From: Euborellia annulipes | Lineage: Eukaryota > Arthropoda > Insecta > Dermaptera > Anisolabididae | Assembly (NCBI GenBank): GCA_023213315.1 | Contig: JAKCPI010026484.1 | Location: 1 to 64,000 of the forward strand | Length of the DNA stretch: 64,000 bases | Direction of reading: 5' to 3' | Part shown: positions 63,971 to 64,000 of the stretch, one piece after another | Position numbering within the stretch: the first letter of the stretch is position 1 | Layout: each line of letters starts with the position of its first letter | Program-made: the position numbers and the translations under genes | The notes under the pieces: generated by a model | Told to the model about the DNA's origin: nothing | Database searches by the model: none | What the model saw: only the letters and a program-made list of their open reading frames with translations

Positions 63971-64000
63971 ATAATTAATAACAAAATGTGATCTATAATT

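Overview
The window is AT-rich animal DNA that is almost entirely repeats. I find no intact protein-coding gene. Coding relics are two LINE ORF2 C-termini and one Penelope-like GIY-YIG endonuclease. The mix of Penelope-like elements (PLEs) with hammerhead-ribozyme-like motifs, Helitron, hAT and Harbinger-type elements, tRNA- and 5S-derived SINEs, and long T/A and G/C homopolymers suggests an invertebrate, probably an arthropod. I cannot name the species from sequence alone.

The most informative non-repeat signal is a set of three sites on the + strand, at about 14,545, 36,399 and 62,437. In each, a branch-point-like CTAAT and a pyrimidine tract ending TTTGTTTCAG are followed immediately by GTAAGT, GTGAGT or GTAAGC. 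The predicted branch A lies 24-25 nt from the acceptor in all three, and each has a second donor-like hexamer 42-51 nt downstream. This is the layout of recursive-splicing (ratchet) sites. It suggests the whole window lies inside one very long intron of a + strand gene whose exons are outside the window.

Repeat layout. Family A is about 690 bp, has hairpins at both ends and about 20 copies or fragments, and inserts into T runs. Family B is an AT-rich MITE of about 400-570 bp with CACTGTAAA ends and TA target duplications (9 copies). Family C is a MITE of about 190-255 bp (3 copies). SINEs D and E have tRNA-like heads and SINE F a 5S rRNA-like head; all share a similar tail. There are also Helitron copies, several hAT MITEs with 8-bp target duplications, and TWA-duplicating (Harbinger-type) elements. 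A series of near-perfect palindromes of 200-480 bp carries hammerhead-like motifs of the small PLE-associated kind.

Nested insertions are common and often give the pre-insertion state: family A into the PLE endonuclease and into another family A copy, PLE palindromes into SINE D and family B, family C into family A and into a U2-snRNA-like repeat, and a palindromic GGCTTGG array of about 1 kb into SINE D. Stretches not listed as repeats are AT-rich, low in complexity and show nothing I can call.
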